Below are positions 16,773 through 25,122 of a stretch of 64,000 nt of DNA, in pieces (the stretch's first letter is position 1; every line of letters starts with the position of its first letter). The notes beneath the pieces were generated by a model. That model worked only from the letters and a program-made list of their open reading frames with translations, ran no database searches and had not been told where the DNA came from. The position numbers were made by a program, and so were the translations under genes. Source of the DNA: Bog-473 sp963755375 (GTDB lineage Bacteria > Actinomycetota > Acidimicrobiia > Acidimicrobiales > RAAP-2); assembly GCA_963755375.1 (NCBI GenBank), contig CAVWKG010000007.1, positions 1 through 64,000 on the forward strand, in the 5' to 3' direction.

Positions 16773-18152
16773 TCAGCGTCCGAGCCCGCGCTCCGTCGTC
16801 ACGGGCTCACGCCACCCGAGCCGGGCCCGCGCCGCGGCAATCTGTCGCTCGGTGCGGACGTGATCAGCCAGACGATTCGGCGGCAGAGAGGCCAGGCCGG
16901 GGGACGAGTTCGTGACGCCGGGCGGCTCCACCGTGTGCGGGTGGCCCCACCGGTCCCGGTAGGCGTCCAGGGCGCGGGCGGCGCCCACCCACACCGAGTG
17001 GTCGTCGGGGTCGACCGGCCGGGGTCCCAGGGCGCGCAGGTGCCGGTTCGCCGGCACGACCGTGCGGCGTTGCTGGAGCGGCTCCGCCACTCCGACCGGC
17101 CCGGGGGGCACCCAGTGGGCCACCAGGCGTTCGATCCCCGGGGCCGGGATACCGTCCCGGGCGGCCGCGCCGAATGCCCCGACGACATCGCGCCGCCGGG
17201 CCCCGCCGTGCGCGGTGAGGGAGATCACACCGGCGAAGCGGTGCTCGTCGAGCACAGCCGGCCCTCCCCCTGGCCGGCTGGGGACGAGGTGGAGCTCGAA
17301 TGGACCGCCGACGGCAAGGGCTCGGCGCTGCCAATGGACCGCGAGGTCGGCGAACGGTGGGCTCGGCGCCTTGATGGGACGGGTGGCCGCCCAGGCCACG
17401 CGGGCACCACGGCCGGAGCGGGCGCCCATTTCGTACATGTGGCGGCGGATGTCCGCGCCCCGGGTCGAGAACTCGCCCAGCAGCTCGGGCCCCACGCCCG
17501 CGATCTCTGCGGTGCGCCCCGAGCCTCCCGTCCACCGGATGCCGAGCGCTGACGCCAACCCGGCGCGCAGGTGCGCCCCGTAGACCGCGGCGGCGGCCAG
17601 GCGGTGGGCGTCGAGGCCCCGCCGGTCGCAGGCACCCCAGCGGCCGTCTGCGCCATGGACGAGGTTCGCCAGTACGACATGGCTGTGGAGGTGCGGGTCA
17701 CCCGAACGGCTGACCCCGTGCATGAACACAGCGGCGACGGCCCCGGTGGTCGGCACCACGACCCGGGCCGGGCCTGCTGCCCGGGTGGCCGTGATGCCGT
17801 GCTGCTCCAGATACGAGAGCGACCCGGCCACCGCCTCGCCATGGACGGTCGCCACGGCGCGCGCCACGTCGCCACCGCCGAGTGCGAACAGCACGCTGGC
17901 CGATTTCGGCGCGCTGAAGGTGAGGTCGAAGGCCGCCACGGAGACCCGACCCGACCCGAGCACCACCCCGGTCACCGGATGCCTGCTCTCGAGCACCCGC
18001 CCGAACTCGTCGGGCGACACAGGCCCCGCCAGCCCGAGGCCGGTCGCGGCGCCCCCGACCCAGCGACCCGGCCCGGCCACGGGCAGCTCGCGGGCGAGGT
18101 CGGAAAGGTAGTAGTCGGCCCTGTCCCGCCCGACCCCGTGGACCCCGAGCAC
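16773..18152 (-). CDS. TrwC/TraI-type (MobF) relaxase domain protein
   Basis: 459 aa. Relaxases nick one strand at an origin of transfer and stay attached through a tyrosine. Candidate catalytic tyrosines are in RADYYLSDL (residues 14-15). The conserved LTFSAPKSASVLFALG (about 77-92) and the metal-binding HUH cluster GDPHLHSHVVLANL (about 151-164) are intact. Only the relaxase domain is present; the helicase domain typical of TraI/TrwC (about 1000 aa or more) is absent and the C-terminal 200 residues are of unclear fold. The GTG start lies 53 bases downstream of the Ddn-like gene on the same strand. It pairs tail to tail with the coupling protein. Confidence 0.87.
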   Translation of the reverse strand: MLGVHGVGRDRADYYLSDLARELPVAGPGRWVGGAATGLGLAGPVSPDEFGRVLESRHPVTGVVLGSGRVSVAAFDLTFSAPKSASVLFALGGGDVARAVATVHGEAVAGSLSYLEQHGITATRAAGPARVVVPTTGAVAAVFMHGVSRSGDPHLHSHVVLANLVHGADGRWGACDRRGLDAHRLAAAAVYGAHLRAGLASALGIRWTGGSGRTAEIAGVGPELLGEFSTRGADIRRHMYEMGARSGRGARVAWAATRPIKAPSPPFADLAVHWQRRALAVGGPFELHLVPSRPGGGPAVLDEHRFAGVISLTAHGGARRRDVVGAFGAAARDGIPAPGIERLVAHWVPPGPVGVAEPLQQRRTVVPANRHLRALGPRPVDPDDHSVWVGAARALDAYRDRWGHPHTVEPPGVTNSSPGLASLPPNRLADHVRTERQIAAARARLGWREPVTTERGLGR

Positions 18153-18205
18153 TGCGGCCTCCCCTCACCCCGACGGACTGGCGGGGGTGAACGGTCGGTC
18201 GACGA

Positions 18206-18622
18206 TCAGGCTCGGCGCAGCTCCACGATCGGGATCACCCGTGTCGTCGCCTTCTCGTAGTCGGCGAAGCCGGGCTGGGCCGCCACCTGGGCGGCGTAGA
18301 GACGGTCCCGCTGCGGGCCCGAGACGATCGGCACGGCGGTCGCCGTGAAGCGATCGTCTCCGAACTCGACCTCGACTTCGGGATGGGCGAGCAGGTTGTG
18401 GTACCAGTCCGGACTGGTGGGCGCCCCCGCCTTGGAGGCCACCACGTAGAGGGTGCCGCCGTCGACGAGCCCGACGAGTGGATTCACCCTCTTCTCCCCT
18501 GACTTGGCACCGGTCGTGGTCAGCAGCACCATGGTCGCACCGGCGAACCCACCGCCGACGGTGCCGTGGTTGGCCCGGAACTCCTCGATCACCGCACGGT
18601 TGAAGTCGCTCATGTCGCTCAT
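18206..18622 (-). CDS. Ddn-like F420-dependent nitroreductase/quinone reductase family protein
   Basis: 138 aa, split beta-barrel of the deazaflavin (F420)-dependent nitroreductase family (DUF385). Typical motifs are LLTTTGAKSGEKRVNPL (about 33-49), a F420-phosphate-binding turn, and LYVVASKAGAPTSPDWYHNL (about 57-76), then PEVEVEFGDD. The members reduce quinones or nitro compounds with reduced F420; the physiological substrate is unknown. The ATG at 18622 overlaps the stop of the PafBC gene (ATGA), so it may be co-translated with it. TAGCGT six bases upstream could add an internal leaderless start. Confidence 0.9.
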   Translation of the reverse strand: MSDMSDFNRAVIEEFRANHGTVGGGFAGATMVLLTTTGAKSGEKRVNPLVGLVDGGTLYVVASKAGAPTSPDWYHNLLAHPEVEVEFGDDRFTATAVPIVSGPQRDRLYAAQVAAQPGFADYEKATTRVIPIVELRRA

Positions 18623-20587
18623 GCGCCGACGCTATCGGCTTCGACCTCGTAGCGAGCCAGCACGCGGCGGGCCGCCTCCGCCGCCAGGCCGGTCAGCTCG
18701 GGCGGGCTGACGACGCGGACCGAGGGACCGAGTTGCAGAAGGAGGCGTTCGAACCAGGCCATACCCGAGACGTCGAGGACGACGTCGGTCACTGCCCCCC
18801 CGGCATCGCGCCGCACGGCGCGCACGGGAACGGACTCAGGCACCCATTGTGCGCCCGGCCCGAGCTGCAGGTGGACCTCGACGGCACCCGGTCCCGGTAC
18901 GAACATCTCCTCCAGCGGCCGCGACCGCGTGACAGCCGGCCCGGGACTGTGCTCAGGCGGGCGCACGGCGCCGATCCGGTCGACCCGGAAGCGCCGCATG
19001 TCTCCGGCGCGGTGGCAGTAGGCGTCGAGATACCAATGCCCGTCGATGGTGGCAACCTGCACGGGCTCCACCGTGCGCGTGGTGAGCTCGTCACGGGATC
19101 CGGAGACGTAGTCGATCTCGAGCGCCCGGTGGGCGTCGGCCGCCTCCCGCACGGCGGCGAGGTGCGCCGGCGCGTCGACATCGAGCCCGACCGCCTCCCG
19201 GGACCCGAGCGCGGCATCGAGCTTGGCCAGGGCGCGGCGCAGTGCGCCGTCCTCCGAGCCCGGCACGGTGAGCAACAGCCGGGCGGATGCCGCGACGGCG
19301 AACCCCTCTGCCGGGGTGAGGCGGCGCGGCCAGCGCGTACTCCGCCGGGAGGAAGGCCCGGACGGAATGCTCGGACACCTCAATCTCCATGAGCGTGTCC
19401 GGGGTGTACGGCGGTATGCCGCAACACGCCGCGAGCTCCAACTCTGCCACCAGTTCCTTTTCGCTCATGCCGAAGCGCTGTGCGGCATCCGCGATGGGGG
19501 CCTCCCCGACCTGTGCCAGCCAGCCGATCAGCGCCAACAGGCGTCGCAGACGCCGGCTGGTCTCACGCCCCGGCGTGCTGCGAGCCGGCTCCTCCGCGTC
19601 CGCCACGCCATTCGCCTCCGGCAGGCGGACCTCGGCCGGGAAGGACGGAGCCGGGGCCATGACGGCGCCGAGCCAGGCGATCAGCTCCTCCCGGTAGGCG
19701 GTCGGCTCGGTGATGACGACGTGGTCGAGCAGCCCAAGCACCCAGGAGCGGATAGACGGGAAGGAGGACACGCCGAGCACCAGGTCGACCGACCCTTCGT
19801 CGAGCCGGTGCACCACCTTGTCCTCGCCGACCTCCTCGGTGACCCGCCGCGCCTCGAGTGCGTCGACCCTGACCCGAATCTCGACCCGGTCGTCCCCTTC
19901 CACCTCCCATGGCTCGTCGGGCAGTGCCGCCTTCACGTCCACGTCGACATCGTCGGGCACCACCGCGTCGCCGGCCTCGCCGCGGGACACCTCACCTTCG
20001 ATGCGGTCCACCCGGAACGTGCGCACGGCCGTCCGGTCGAGGTCCCAGGCCACCAGGTACCAGTGCCCGAAGCGGAACCACAACCCCAGCGGTGCCACCC
20101 GCCGCGCGTCCGCCCGGTAGGCGAACGCCGCTGTGGCGTGCGTGCGCACGGCCTCGAAGAGCTCAATGAGCGCTGGCGGTGGCACCATCGACGCAATCGG
20201 GCGCACGTCGCCCAACCCGGCTGCGCCCAGCTTCAGCAGCGCATCACGGCCGCTAGGATCGCCGAGGTGGACGCCGGCGACGGCGAGGTGGAGCGCAACC
20301 TGCTCGTCGGGTTCAAGATCGAGGTCGGGCAGGTAGAACGACTCCCGGTCGATCTGATACCCGTACTGCTCGTGACCCGGCAGGCGTTGGGTAAGGACAG
20401 GGATGCCCTCGTCACGCAGCAACCGCTTGTCCCGCTCGAAGGCTTGACGGCGGGCCGAGTGCTCCGTCGGGTAGCCCGGGACCTGGTGCGCGATGGCGTC
20501 GAGCGTCAGCGGCTGGCGCGTGTCGAGCAGCACGAGCACCAGATCGGTGACGCGCTCCAGCCGGTCGAGCTTTGCGGGGGCCTCCAT
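18619..20587 (-). CDS. Fused PafB-PafC WYL-domain transcription regulator, apparent frameshift
   Basis: Two WYL-type halves in one gene. The PafB half starts at the ATG 20587 (MEAPAKLDRLERVTDLVLVL, a winged-helix), with a WYL core FRFGHWYLVAWDLDRTAVRTFRVDRI. The PafC half begins near RRLRRLLALIGWLAQVGEAP and ends with VATIDGHWYLDAYCHRAGDM, RRFRVDRIGAV and a WCX-type domain. Near 19315-19345 the frame changes: AEYALA should join PRRLTPAEGF. Total length 1969 is 3n+1. In mycobacteria PafB and PafC are separate and activate a RecA-independent DNA-damage response, and a PafBC fusion is known in Arthrobacter. No proteasome genes are adjacent. TAGGCT (20600-20595) lies 7 bases before the ATG. Confidence 0.87.
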
Positions 20588-20616
20588 CGCCCAGAGCCTA
20601 CGGCGAGCGCCGGCCC

Positions 20617-21486
20617 GTGATCGCCGCCACCCGCCCCTTCGACTGGCACCTCCATGTGCTGTGGCTGCTCGTCCTGCTGGGCGTCGTGGCCGGCTACCTG
20701 TGGGCGACGCAGCAACAGGGCTGTCGCGCGGCACCACGTCAGAAGCTCCTCTTCCTCGGTGGAGTCGTGCTCCTCGTGGGTGCCCTGACGTGGCCGCTCG
20801 GCGACCTGGCCAGCCACTGGCTCCTCCTCGCTCTCGTGCTCCAGCGTCTGTTGCTGACCCTCGCGGTGCCGCCGCTCCTGGTCCTCGGGACGCCGCGGCC
20901 CATCATCGCCCGCCTGACCAGGCCACCGGTCGTCGATGCCGTGCTGCGCGTAGTGGTCCGGCCGCTGCCCGCCGTCGCGATCGTCACCATCGTCGCCGTG
21001 GGGACGTTGACGGTGGGCGCCGTGAGCCTCGCCGCGGACTCGGTCGTCGCCCGTACGGTCGTACAGCTGGTCGTACTCGCCTCAGGCTTTGTGCTTTGGG
21101 CACCGGTCCTGACGGAGCTCCCGGGTGCTCAGCGCCTGTCCGCACTGGGCCGCGGCGGCTACCTCATCGTGCAGTCAATCGTGCCCAGCTTCCTCTCCAT
21201 CGTCTGGATCTTCGCCCGGCACTCGCTGTATCCCACCTTCATCCATACGGGCACCATCGCGGGCATGTCCCCGCTCCTCGATCAAGAGCTGGCCGGCTTC
21301 CTCGCCAAGCTGAGCACCATCGCCGTCCTCTGGACCGTGGCGTTCGTGATCATGACGAGGGCCGAGACCGCCGGAGAGGACACCGATCCGCTCGTGTGGT
21401 CCGACGTCGAACGCGAGATTGAGCGTGCCGACCGCCGTGACCGGCGGCAGGGATGGCCCGGACCGCCGCCCGCCGGGTCCCGATGA
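20617..21486 (+). CDS. Cytochrome c oxidase assembly protein, CtaG (caa3) family
   Basis: 289 aa polytopic membrane protein. The frame is open from 20572, but the GTG at 20617 gives a compact N-terminus (ATRPFDWHLHVLWLLVLLG). Six to seven hydrophobic helices follow, with FDWHLHVLW, WPLGDLASHWLLLALVLQRLL, and HSLYPTFIHTGTIAGMSPLLDQELAG. The His in SHWLLL and the HSLYP region are conserved features of the caa3_CtaG family, which supports copper insertion into cytochrome oxidase. The C-terminal 40 residues are polar. Divergent from pafBC across 29 bases. Confidence 0.85.
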   Translation: MIAATRPFDWHLHVLWLLVLLGVVAGYLWATQQQGCRAAPRQKLLFLGGVVLLVGALTWPLGDLASHWLLLALVLQRLLLTLAVPPLLVLGTPRPIIARLTRPPVVDAVLRVVVRPLPAVAIVTIVAVGTLTVGAVSLAADSVVARTVVQLVVLASGFVLWAPVLTELPGAQRLSALGRGGYLIVQSIVPSFLSIVWIFARHSLYPTFIHTGTIAGMSPLLDQELAGFLAKLSTIAVLWTVAFVIMTRAETAGEDTDPLVWSDVEREIERADRRDRRQGWPGPPPAGSR

Positions 21487-21487
21487 G

Positions 21488-21517
21488 TTGGTGTCGGGGA
21501 CTTCATCAGGGCACAAT
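21488..21517 (+). promoter_or_regulatory. Possible promoter of the Erm-like methyltransferase gene
   Basis: TTGGTG (21488-21493) and CACAAT (21512-21517) with an 18-base spacer. The predicted start is near 21524. An ATG at 21526 opens a 31-codon frame that overlaps the methyltransferase start (GTG 21548), a layout that could act as a leader peptide, but there is no further support. Confidence 0.4.
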
Positions 21518-21547
21518 GAGGGCCTATGGCGTGCATGGTGACGGTCC

Positions 21548-22189
21548 GTGTCCGCGGGCAAGCGGACACCTCGGGACGAGCGAAGGCGCCGTCTCGGTCA
21601 GAACTTCCTCCGGCCTGATCTCGCTGCCGCGCTGGTCGCCGAGGCGGCCTTCGACGGAGGTGACCTCGTGGTCGAGATCGGTGCCGGTCGTGGCGCCTGC
21701 ACGTTCGCGCTCGCCCGGCACGGCGTCGACGTGATCGCGCTGGAACGAGATCCCCGCTGGGCGGAACACCTGCGCCGCGAGGCGCGACGGCAGGGCGCGG
21801 CGCGGGTCACGATCGTGTGTTGTGACGCGCGCAACTACCGGATGCCTCGCCGCCCCTTCCGTGCCATGGGCTCGCTACCCTTCGGTGCCACCACGGCCCT
21901 GCTGCACCACCTGCTCGACGACCGCCACAGTGGCCTGCGCCGCGCCGATCTGATCGTGCAGTGGGAGGTGGCGCGCAAACGAGCGACGATGCCCCCGACC
22001 ACCTTGCTCAACACGGCGTGGGCGCCCTGGTGGTCGTTCACCCTGGGCCGACGTCTCCCGGCCGAGGCCTTCCGGCCGGTGCCCTCCGTCGACGCCGCCG
22101 TCCTCCGCGTCACGCGCCGGGAGCCGCCGCTCCTGCCGGATTACATGGCCGACGCCTACGCCTCGTTCGTACGGCGCCATTGGAAGTAA
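21548..22189 (+). CDS. Erm-like 23S rRNA adenine N6-methyltransferase
   Basis: 213 aa. The family methylates 23S rRNA A2058, giving resistance to macrolides, lincosamides and streptogramin B. The N-terminus RRRLGQNFLRPDLAAALV (about 13-30) is the classical Erm/KsgA signature, the SAM-binding motif I VVEIGAGRGACTFAL is at about 41-55, and the catalytic motif is SLPFGATTALLHHLL (about 107-121), with SLPF where Erm proteins have NIPF/NLPF-like. The C-terminal RNA-binding domain is short. Length and shape match the small actinobacterial Erm(37)-like enzymes. Whether it methylates A2058 is inference. It starts with GTG and stands alone on the plus strand with the next gene 14 bases away. Confidence 0.85.
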   Translation: MSAGKRTPRDERRRRLGQNFLRPDLAAALVAEAAFDGGDLVVEIGAGRGACTFALARHGVDVIALERDPRWAEHLRREARRQGAARVTIVCCDARNYRMPRRPFRAMGSLPFGATTALLHHLLDDRHSGLRRADLIVQWEVARKRATMPPTTLLNTAWAPWWSFTLGRRLPAEAFRPVPSVDAAVLRVTRREPPLLPDYMADAYASFVRRHWK

Positions 22190-22203
22190 CGTCTCCTGCT
22201 TCT

Positions 22204-22653
22204 ATGGAAGAGGCGTGGTCCCTGCCCGACATCTACCTCTTGGCGGAAGGGCCGGGAGGCGAGGTGGCGGTCCCGCACCTGACGCTGACCTTCCTGGACT
22301 GCGGCCTCGTCCTGGAGAGGGCCGACGGAGAACCCGTCTGGGACGGCGTCTGGGCCGAGCTCGAGGAGATAGCACCCGTGGCGCGATCCGTCCTCCCCGA
22401 CGGCCGCGACGGCGTGGTCATCGTCGTCGTCGAGCGCGACCGCGGCCGCCGGCACCACTTCGTCTTGACGACGGACGACGTCGCCGCCACGGAAGCCGAG
22501 GTACGGGGTCGCGCCGCCGCCCATGGGCTACGGACGAGCGTGGTGGCGGCAGCCCCCGGGGTGTCCCGCGCGCTGACCGTCGGCGCCGGGGTGACCGCCC
22601 TGGCGACCCTCACGGTGTTGCTGCTCTCCGTCGCCCACGTCATTCACTTCTGA
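22204..22653 (+). CDS. Hypothetical protein with a C-terminal membrane anchor
   Basis: 149 aa. The cytoplasmic part (about 1-115) is acidic and rich in beta-strands, with LPDIYLLAEGPGGEVAVPHL and a basic RDRGRRHHFVLTTDD. The last 30 residues (ALTVGAGVTALATLTVLL onward) form one hydrophobic helix, so this is a tail-anchored-type protein. The ATG at 22204 lies 14 bases after the methyltransferase stop, so both may be co-transcribed. A TAACGT box at 22188-22193 may give an extra start. I do not recognise the family. Confidence 0.7.
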   Translation: MEEAWSLPDIYLLAEGPGGEVAVPHLTLTFLDCGLVLERADGEPVWDGVWAELEEIAPVARSVLPDGRDGVVIVVVERDRGRRHHFVLTTDDVAATEAEVRGRAAAHGLRTSVVAAAPGVSRALTVGAGVTALATLTVLLLSVAHVIHF

Positions 22654-22664
22654 GCGCGACGCTC

Positions 22665-22991
22665 TCAGGCCAGCGACGCGCCCCGAAGCTCGTCGAGCGA
22701 GAGCTCGGCCGTCTGGTTCCCCCCGCACTGCGGACAGTGCTCCACATGGCGCCAAGACCGGAGCAGCCGGGTGCCCTCCGGGTTGAGCAGCACGACGAAC
22801 GACTCCGAAATCGGATCGATCTCGAGCCCGTAGTACGCCCGCCACGCCGTCGTGGCTGCGTGCGCATCAAGCGTGAGGCCCTTCAGGACGCGCCGGAAGC
22901 GCATCCTGTCAGTGTCGAAGATCCACGTGCTGTGGCAGGACTCGAGGACGAACAATGCGTCGCCTGTGGGGGGGACCACACCGGTGATCAT
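22665..22991 (-). CDS. Small conserved-looking protein with a CPxCGG motif
   Basis: 108 aa. Recognisable features: a central SCHSTWIFDTDRMRFRRVLK (about 18-37), RAYYGLEIDPISESFVVLL (about 52-70) and a C-terminal CPQCGG (about 86-91). The single CPxCGG knuckle could bind zinc with a partner cysteine (Cys19) or as a dimer. No named family is recognised. It lies convergent to the plus-strand gene ending at 22653 and 85 bases downstream of the carboxyltransferase stop. That spacer holds a short palindrome. Confidence 0.7.
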   Translation of the reverse strand: MITGVVPPTGDALFVLESCHSTWIFDTDRMRFRRVLKGLTLDAHAATTAWRAYYGLEIDPISESFVVLLNPEGTRLLRSWRHVEHCPQCGGNQTAELSLDELRGASLA

Positions 22992-23043
22992 GCCCGATCT
23001 TTTCCCGGCTTCGGCGTCGAATGCACCTCAGCCTCGTTACGAA

Positions 23044-23054
23044 ATTGTGACAAT
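23044..23054. promoter_or_regulatory. Short palindrome upstream of the CPxCGG protein gene
   Basis: ATTGT-G-ACAAT, an 11-bp palindrome, in an AT-richer patch 53 bases upstream of the ATG at 22991. It is shaped like an operator half-site pair, but it is short enough to occur by chance. Confidence 0.3.
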
Positions 23055-23076
23055 CCACGTTTTCCCTGGTGAACCC

Positions 23077-24423
23077 CTATTGTGGACCGGCATCGTGCTT
23101 CCGACCCACCACCAGCTCCCGTTTCGTGCAGAGCTGGCGCAGGATCCCGCACAGCGCGATCCGGCTGTCCGCGGGGTCGACGACCTGGTCGATCAGCCCC
23201 CGCTCCGAGGCCGGCCACGGATTGAGGTAGGCGCCCTCGTAGGCCAGTTCGCGGTCCGACCGGTCCCTCGGCTCGAGCCCGCGGTGGAGGACCTGGACGG
23301 CGCCTGAGGCCCCCATGACGGCCACCTCGGCCCCGGGCCAGGCCAGGCACACGTCGTTGCCGATTCCCCGTGAGTCCATGACGATGTAGGCGCCGCCGAA
23401 GGCCTTGCGGAGGATGAGGCACAACCGCGGCACCGTCGCCTGGGCATAGGCGAAGGCCAGCTCGGCCCCGTGGCGGATCATGCCGCGCCACTCGAGGTCC
23501 TTGCCGGGCAGGAACCCCGGTGTGTCGACCAGGCTCACGATGGGTAGGTTGAAGGCGTCGCAGAGCCGGACGAAGCGGGCGCCCTTCTGTGATGCAGCGA
23601 TGTCGAGGGTGCCGGCCAGAATGCGGGGCTGGTTGGCCACGAATCCGACCGGCATCCCGCCCAAACGGGCGAAGGCGGTGACGAGCTGCCCGGCCCACCG
23701 CGGCCACAGCTCCCGGAACTCGCCGTCGTCGCACAGCGACCGGACCACGTCCCGTGCGTCATAGGTGGCCGCCTTGCGGTCGGGGATGACGGTGCGCAGT
23801 TCAGGTGTGGGGCGCAGCACGGAATCACTGACAGGAGCGAGCGGGGGGACCTCGTCCGTGTTGGACGGCAGGTACTCGAGGAGCTCGGCCACGGCGCCGT
23901 CCACGTCGTCGGACTGCACCGCGCACAAGCCGCTGGCGGTGGCGTGGACGGCCGCGCCGCCCAGCTGGCTGATCCCGACTTCGATCCCGGTGAACTCGGC
24001 CACCATCTGCGGACCCGAAACGAAGGCCACCGCCTCGGAGCTCATGACGACCAGATCGGAGAGGCCGAGCAGCAGGGCGGGACCGGAGACCACAGGACCC
24101 GTCGCCGCGGCAATCACCGGCACCTGGCCGCTACAGCGCGAGATGGCGGCGGCGGCGCGCCCCCACCCGTGCAGGGCGGCAACGCCGTCGAGAACGTCGG
24201 CCCCGCTCGACGCCACGAAGAAGACCAGCGGGATCCCGAGCTCGCGGGCTTGGTCGGCCGCCTCGGCCAGTCGCACCCCGTCCGCGTGAGTGATCGCGCC
24301 TCGTCGCATGGTGCCGAGCGACCGCGCAATGACCACATTGCGCCCGCCGATCCGCCCGACCTCCGACGTGACGGCGCCCACGATCCCCTTGCCGACGTCG
24401 GGCGCCTCCTCCACGCGGGTCAC
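23077..24423 (-). CDS. Acyl-CoA carboxylase carboxyltransferase (beta subunit family)
   Basis: 448 aa. It transfers a carboxyl group from carboxybiotin to an acyl-CoA (acetyl- or propionyl-CoA). The two crotonase-like halves are visible: an N-terminal half with LVFFVASSGADVLDG, VPVIAAATGPVVSGPALLLGLSD and a C-terminal half with PIVSLVDTPGFLPGKDLEWRG, KAFGGAYIVMDSRGIGNDV and AWPGAEVAVMGASGAVQ. At 448 aa it is shorter than the usual 510-540, missing part of the N-terminal region that precedes the first half. The GTG start has TACATT 8 bases upstream (24437-24432). No biotin carboxylase gene is adjacent. The last 15 residues are not conserved-looking. Confidence 0.88.
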   Translation of the reverse strand: MTRVEEAPDVGKGIVGAVTSEVGRIGGRNVVIARSLGTMRRGAITHADGVRLAEAADQARELGIPLVFFVASSGADVLDGVAALHGWGRAAAAISRCSGQVPVIAAATGPVVSGPALLLGLSDLVVMSSEAVAFVSGPQMVAEFTGIEVGISQLGGAAVHATASGLCAVQSDDVDGAVAELLEYLPSNTDEVPPLAPVSDSVLRPTPELRTVIPDRKAATYDARDVVRSLCDDGEFRELWPRWAGQLVTAFARLGGMPVGFVANQPRILAGTLDIAASQKGARFVRLCDAFNLPIVSLVDTPGFLPGKDLEWRGMIRHGAELAFAYAQATVPRLCLILRKAFGGAYIVMDSRGIGNDVCLAWPGAEVAVMGASGAVQVLHRGLEPRDRSDRELAYEGAYLNPWPASERGLIDQVVDPADSRIALCGILRQLCTKRELVVGRKHDAGPQ

Positions 24424-24513
24424 CGCGACCGAATGTAGACCAGCCGGCGAAGCCGGCTCACCGGCAACGATCGCGTCAGAGCGAAAACGACGTGGTGGAG
24501 GTGCGGGGAAGAA

Positions 24514-25005
24514 TTAGAGGTGGTTGACCTCGGGCCGGCGCCAGGGCCCGGACCGGCCTCCTGACTTCTCCCACAGCGCCAGGTGCTCCACGGTCATGGT
24601 GCGGTCGGCCGACTTGCACATGTCGTAGACCGTGAGCGCCGCCACGGCGCAGGCGGTCATCGCCTCCATCTCGACCCCGGTGCGGTCGACGGTCTCGACC
24701 TGGGCTTCGACCTCGACGAAGTCGTCACCGATGGAGAAGTTCACCCCGATGGAGCCCACCAGGACGGGGTGGCACATGGGGATCAGCTCCGCCGTGCGTT
24801 TCGCCGCCTGAATTCCGGCGATCCGGGCTGCCGCGAGCACATCCCCCTTGGTGATGGCGTTGTTGGCCACCTTCGTGGTCGTCTCGGGCAACATCGAGAC
24901 CCGGCAACGGGCCAGGGCCCGGCGATGCGTGGGCTCGCGTGGCGTCACGTCGACCATGCGGGCGCCGCTCAGCGGGTCGAGATTGGCCAGCATGCGGTCG
25001 GACAC
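24514..25005 (-). CDS. moaC: Cyclic pyranopterin monophosphate synthase
   Basis: 163 aa. It converts (8S)-3',8-cyclo-7,8-dihydroguanosine triphosphate to cyclic pyranopterin monophosphate in molybdenum cofactor synthesis. The key motifs are ARMVDVTPREPTHRRA (about 17-32), AKRTAELIPMCHP (about 74-86), and GVEMEAMTACAVAALTVYDM (about 118-137) with KSADR following. The start is chosen at GTG 25005 because TAGACT (25019-25014) lies 8 bases upstream; the ATG at 24993 is an alternative. No other moa genes are in the window. Confidence 0.93.
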   Translation of the reverse strand: MSDRMLANLDPLSGARMVDVTPREPTHRRALARCRVSMLPETTTKVANNAITKGDVLAAARIAGIQAAKRTAELIPMCHPVLVGSIGVNFSIGDDFVEVEAQVETVDRTGVEMEAMTACAVAALTVYDMCKSADRTMTVEHLALWEKSGGRSGPWRRPEVNHL

Positions 25006-25122
25006 GAGGGTGAAGTCTACGCGACCTGCGGTGAACGTGGTCCGACGCTGTTGGCGTGTTCCGGCGGGTACACTTGGCAGTCTCAGGCAGTGAGTGCCAA
25101 CCAGCGGCCCCGGAGGAGTGCC

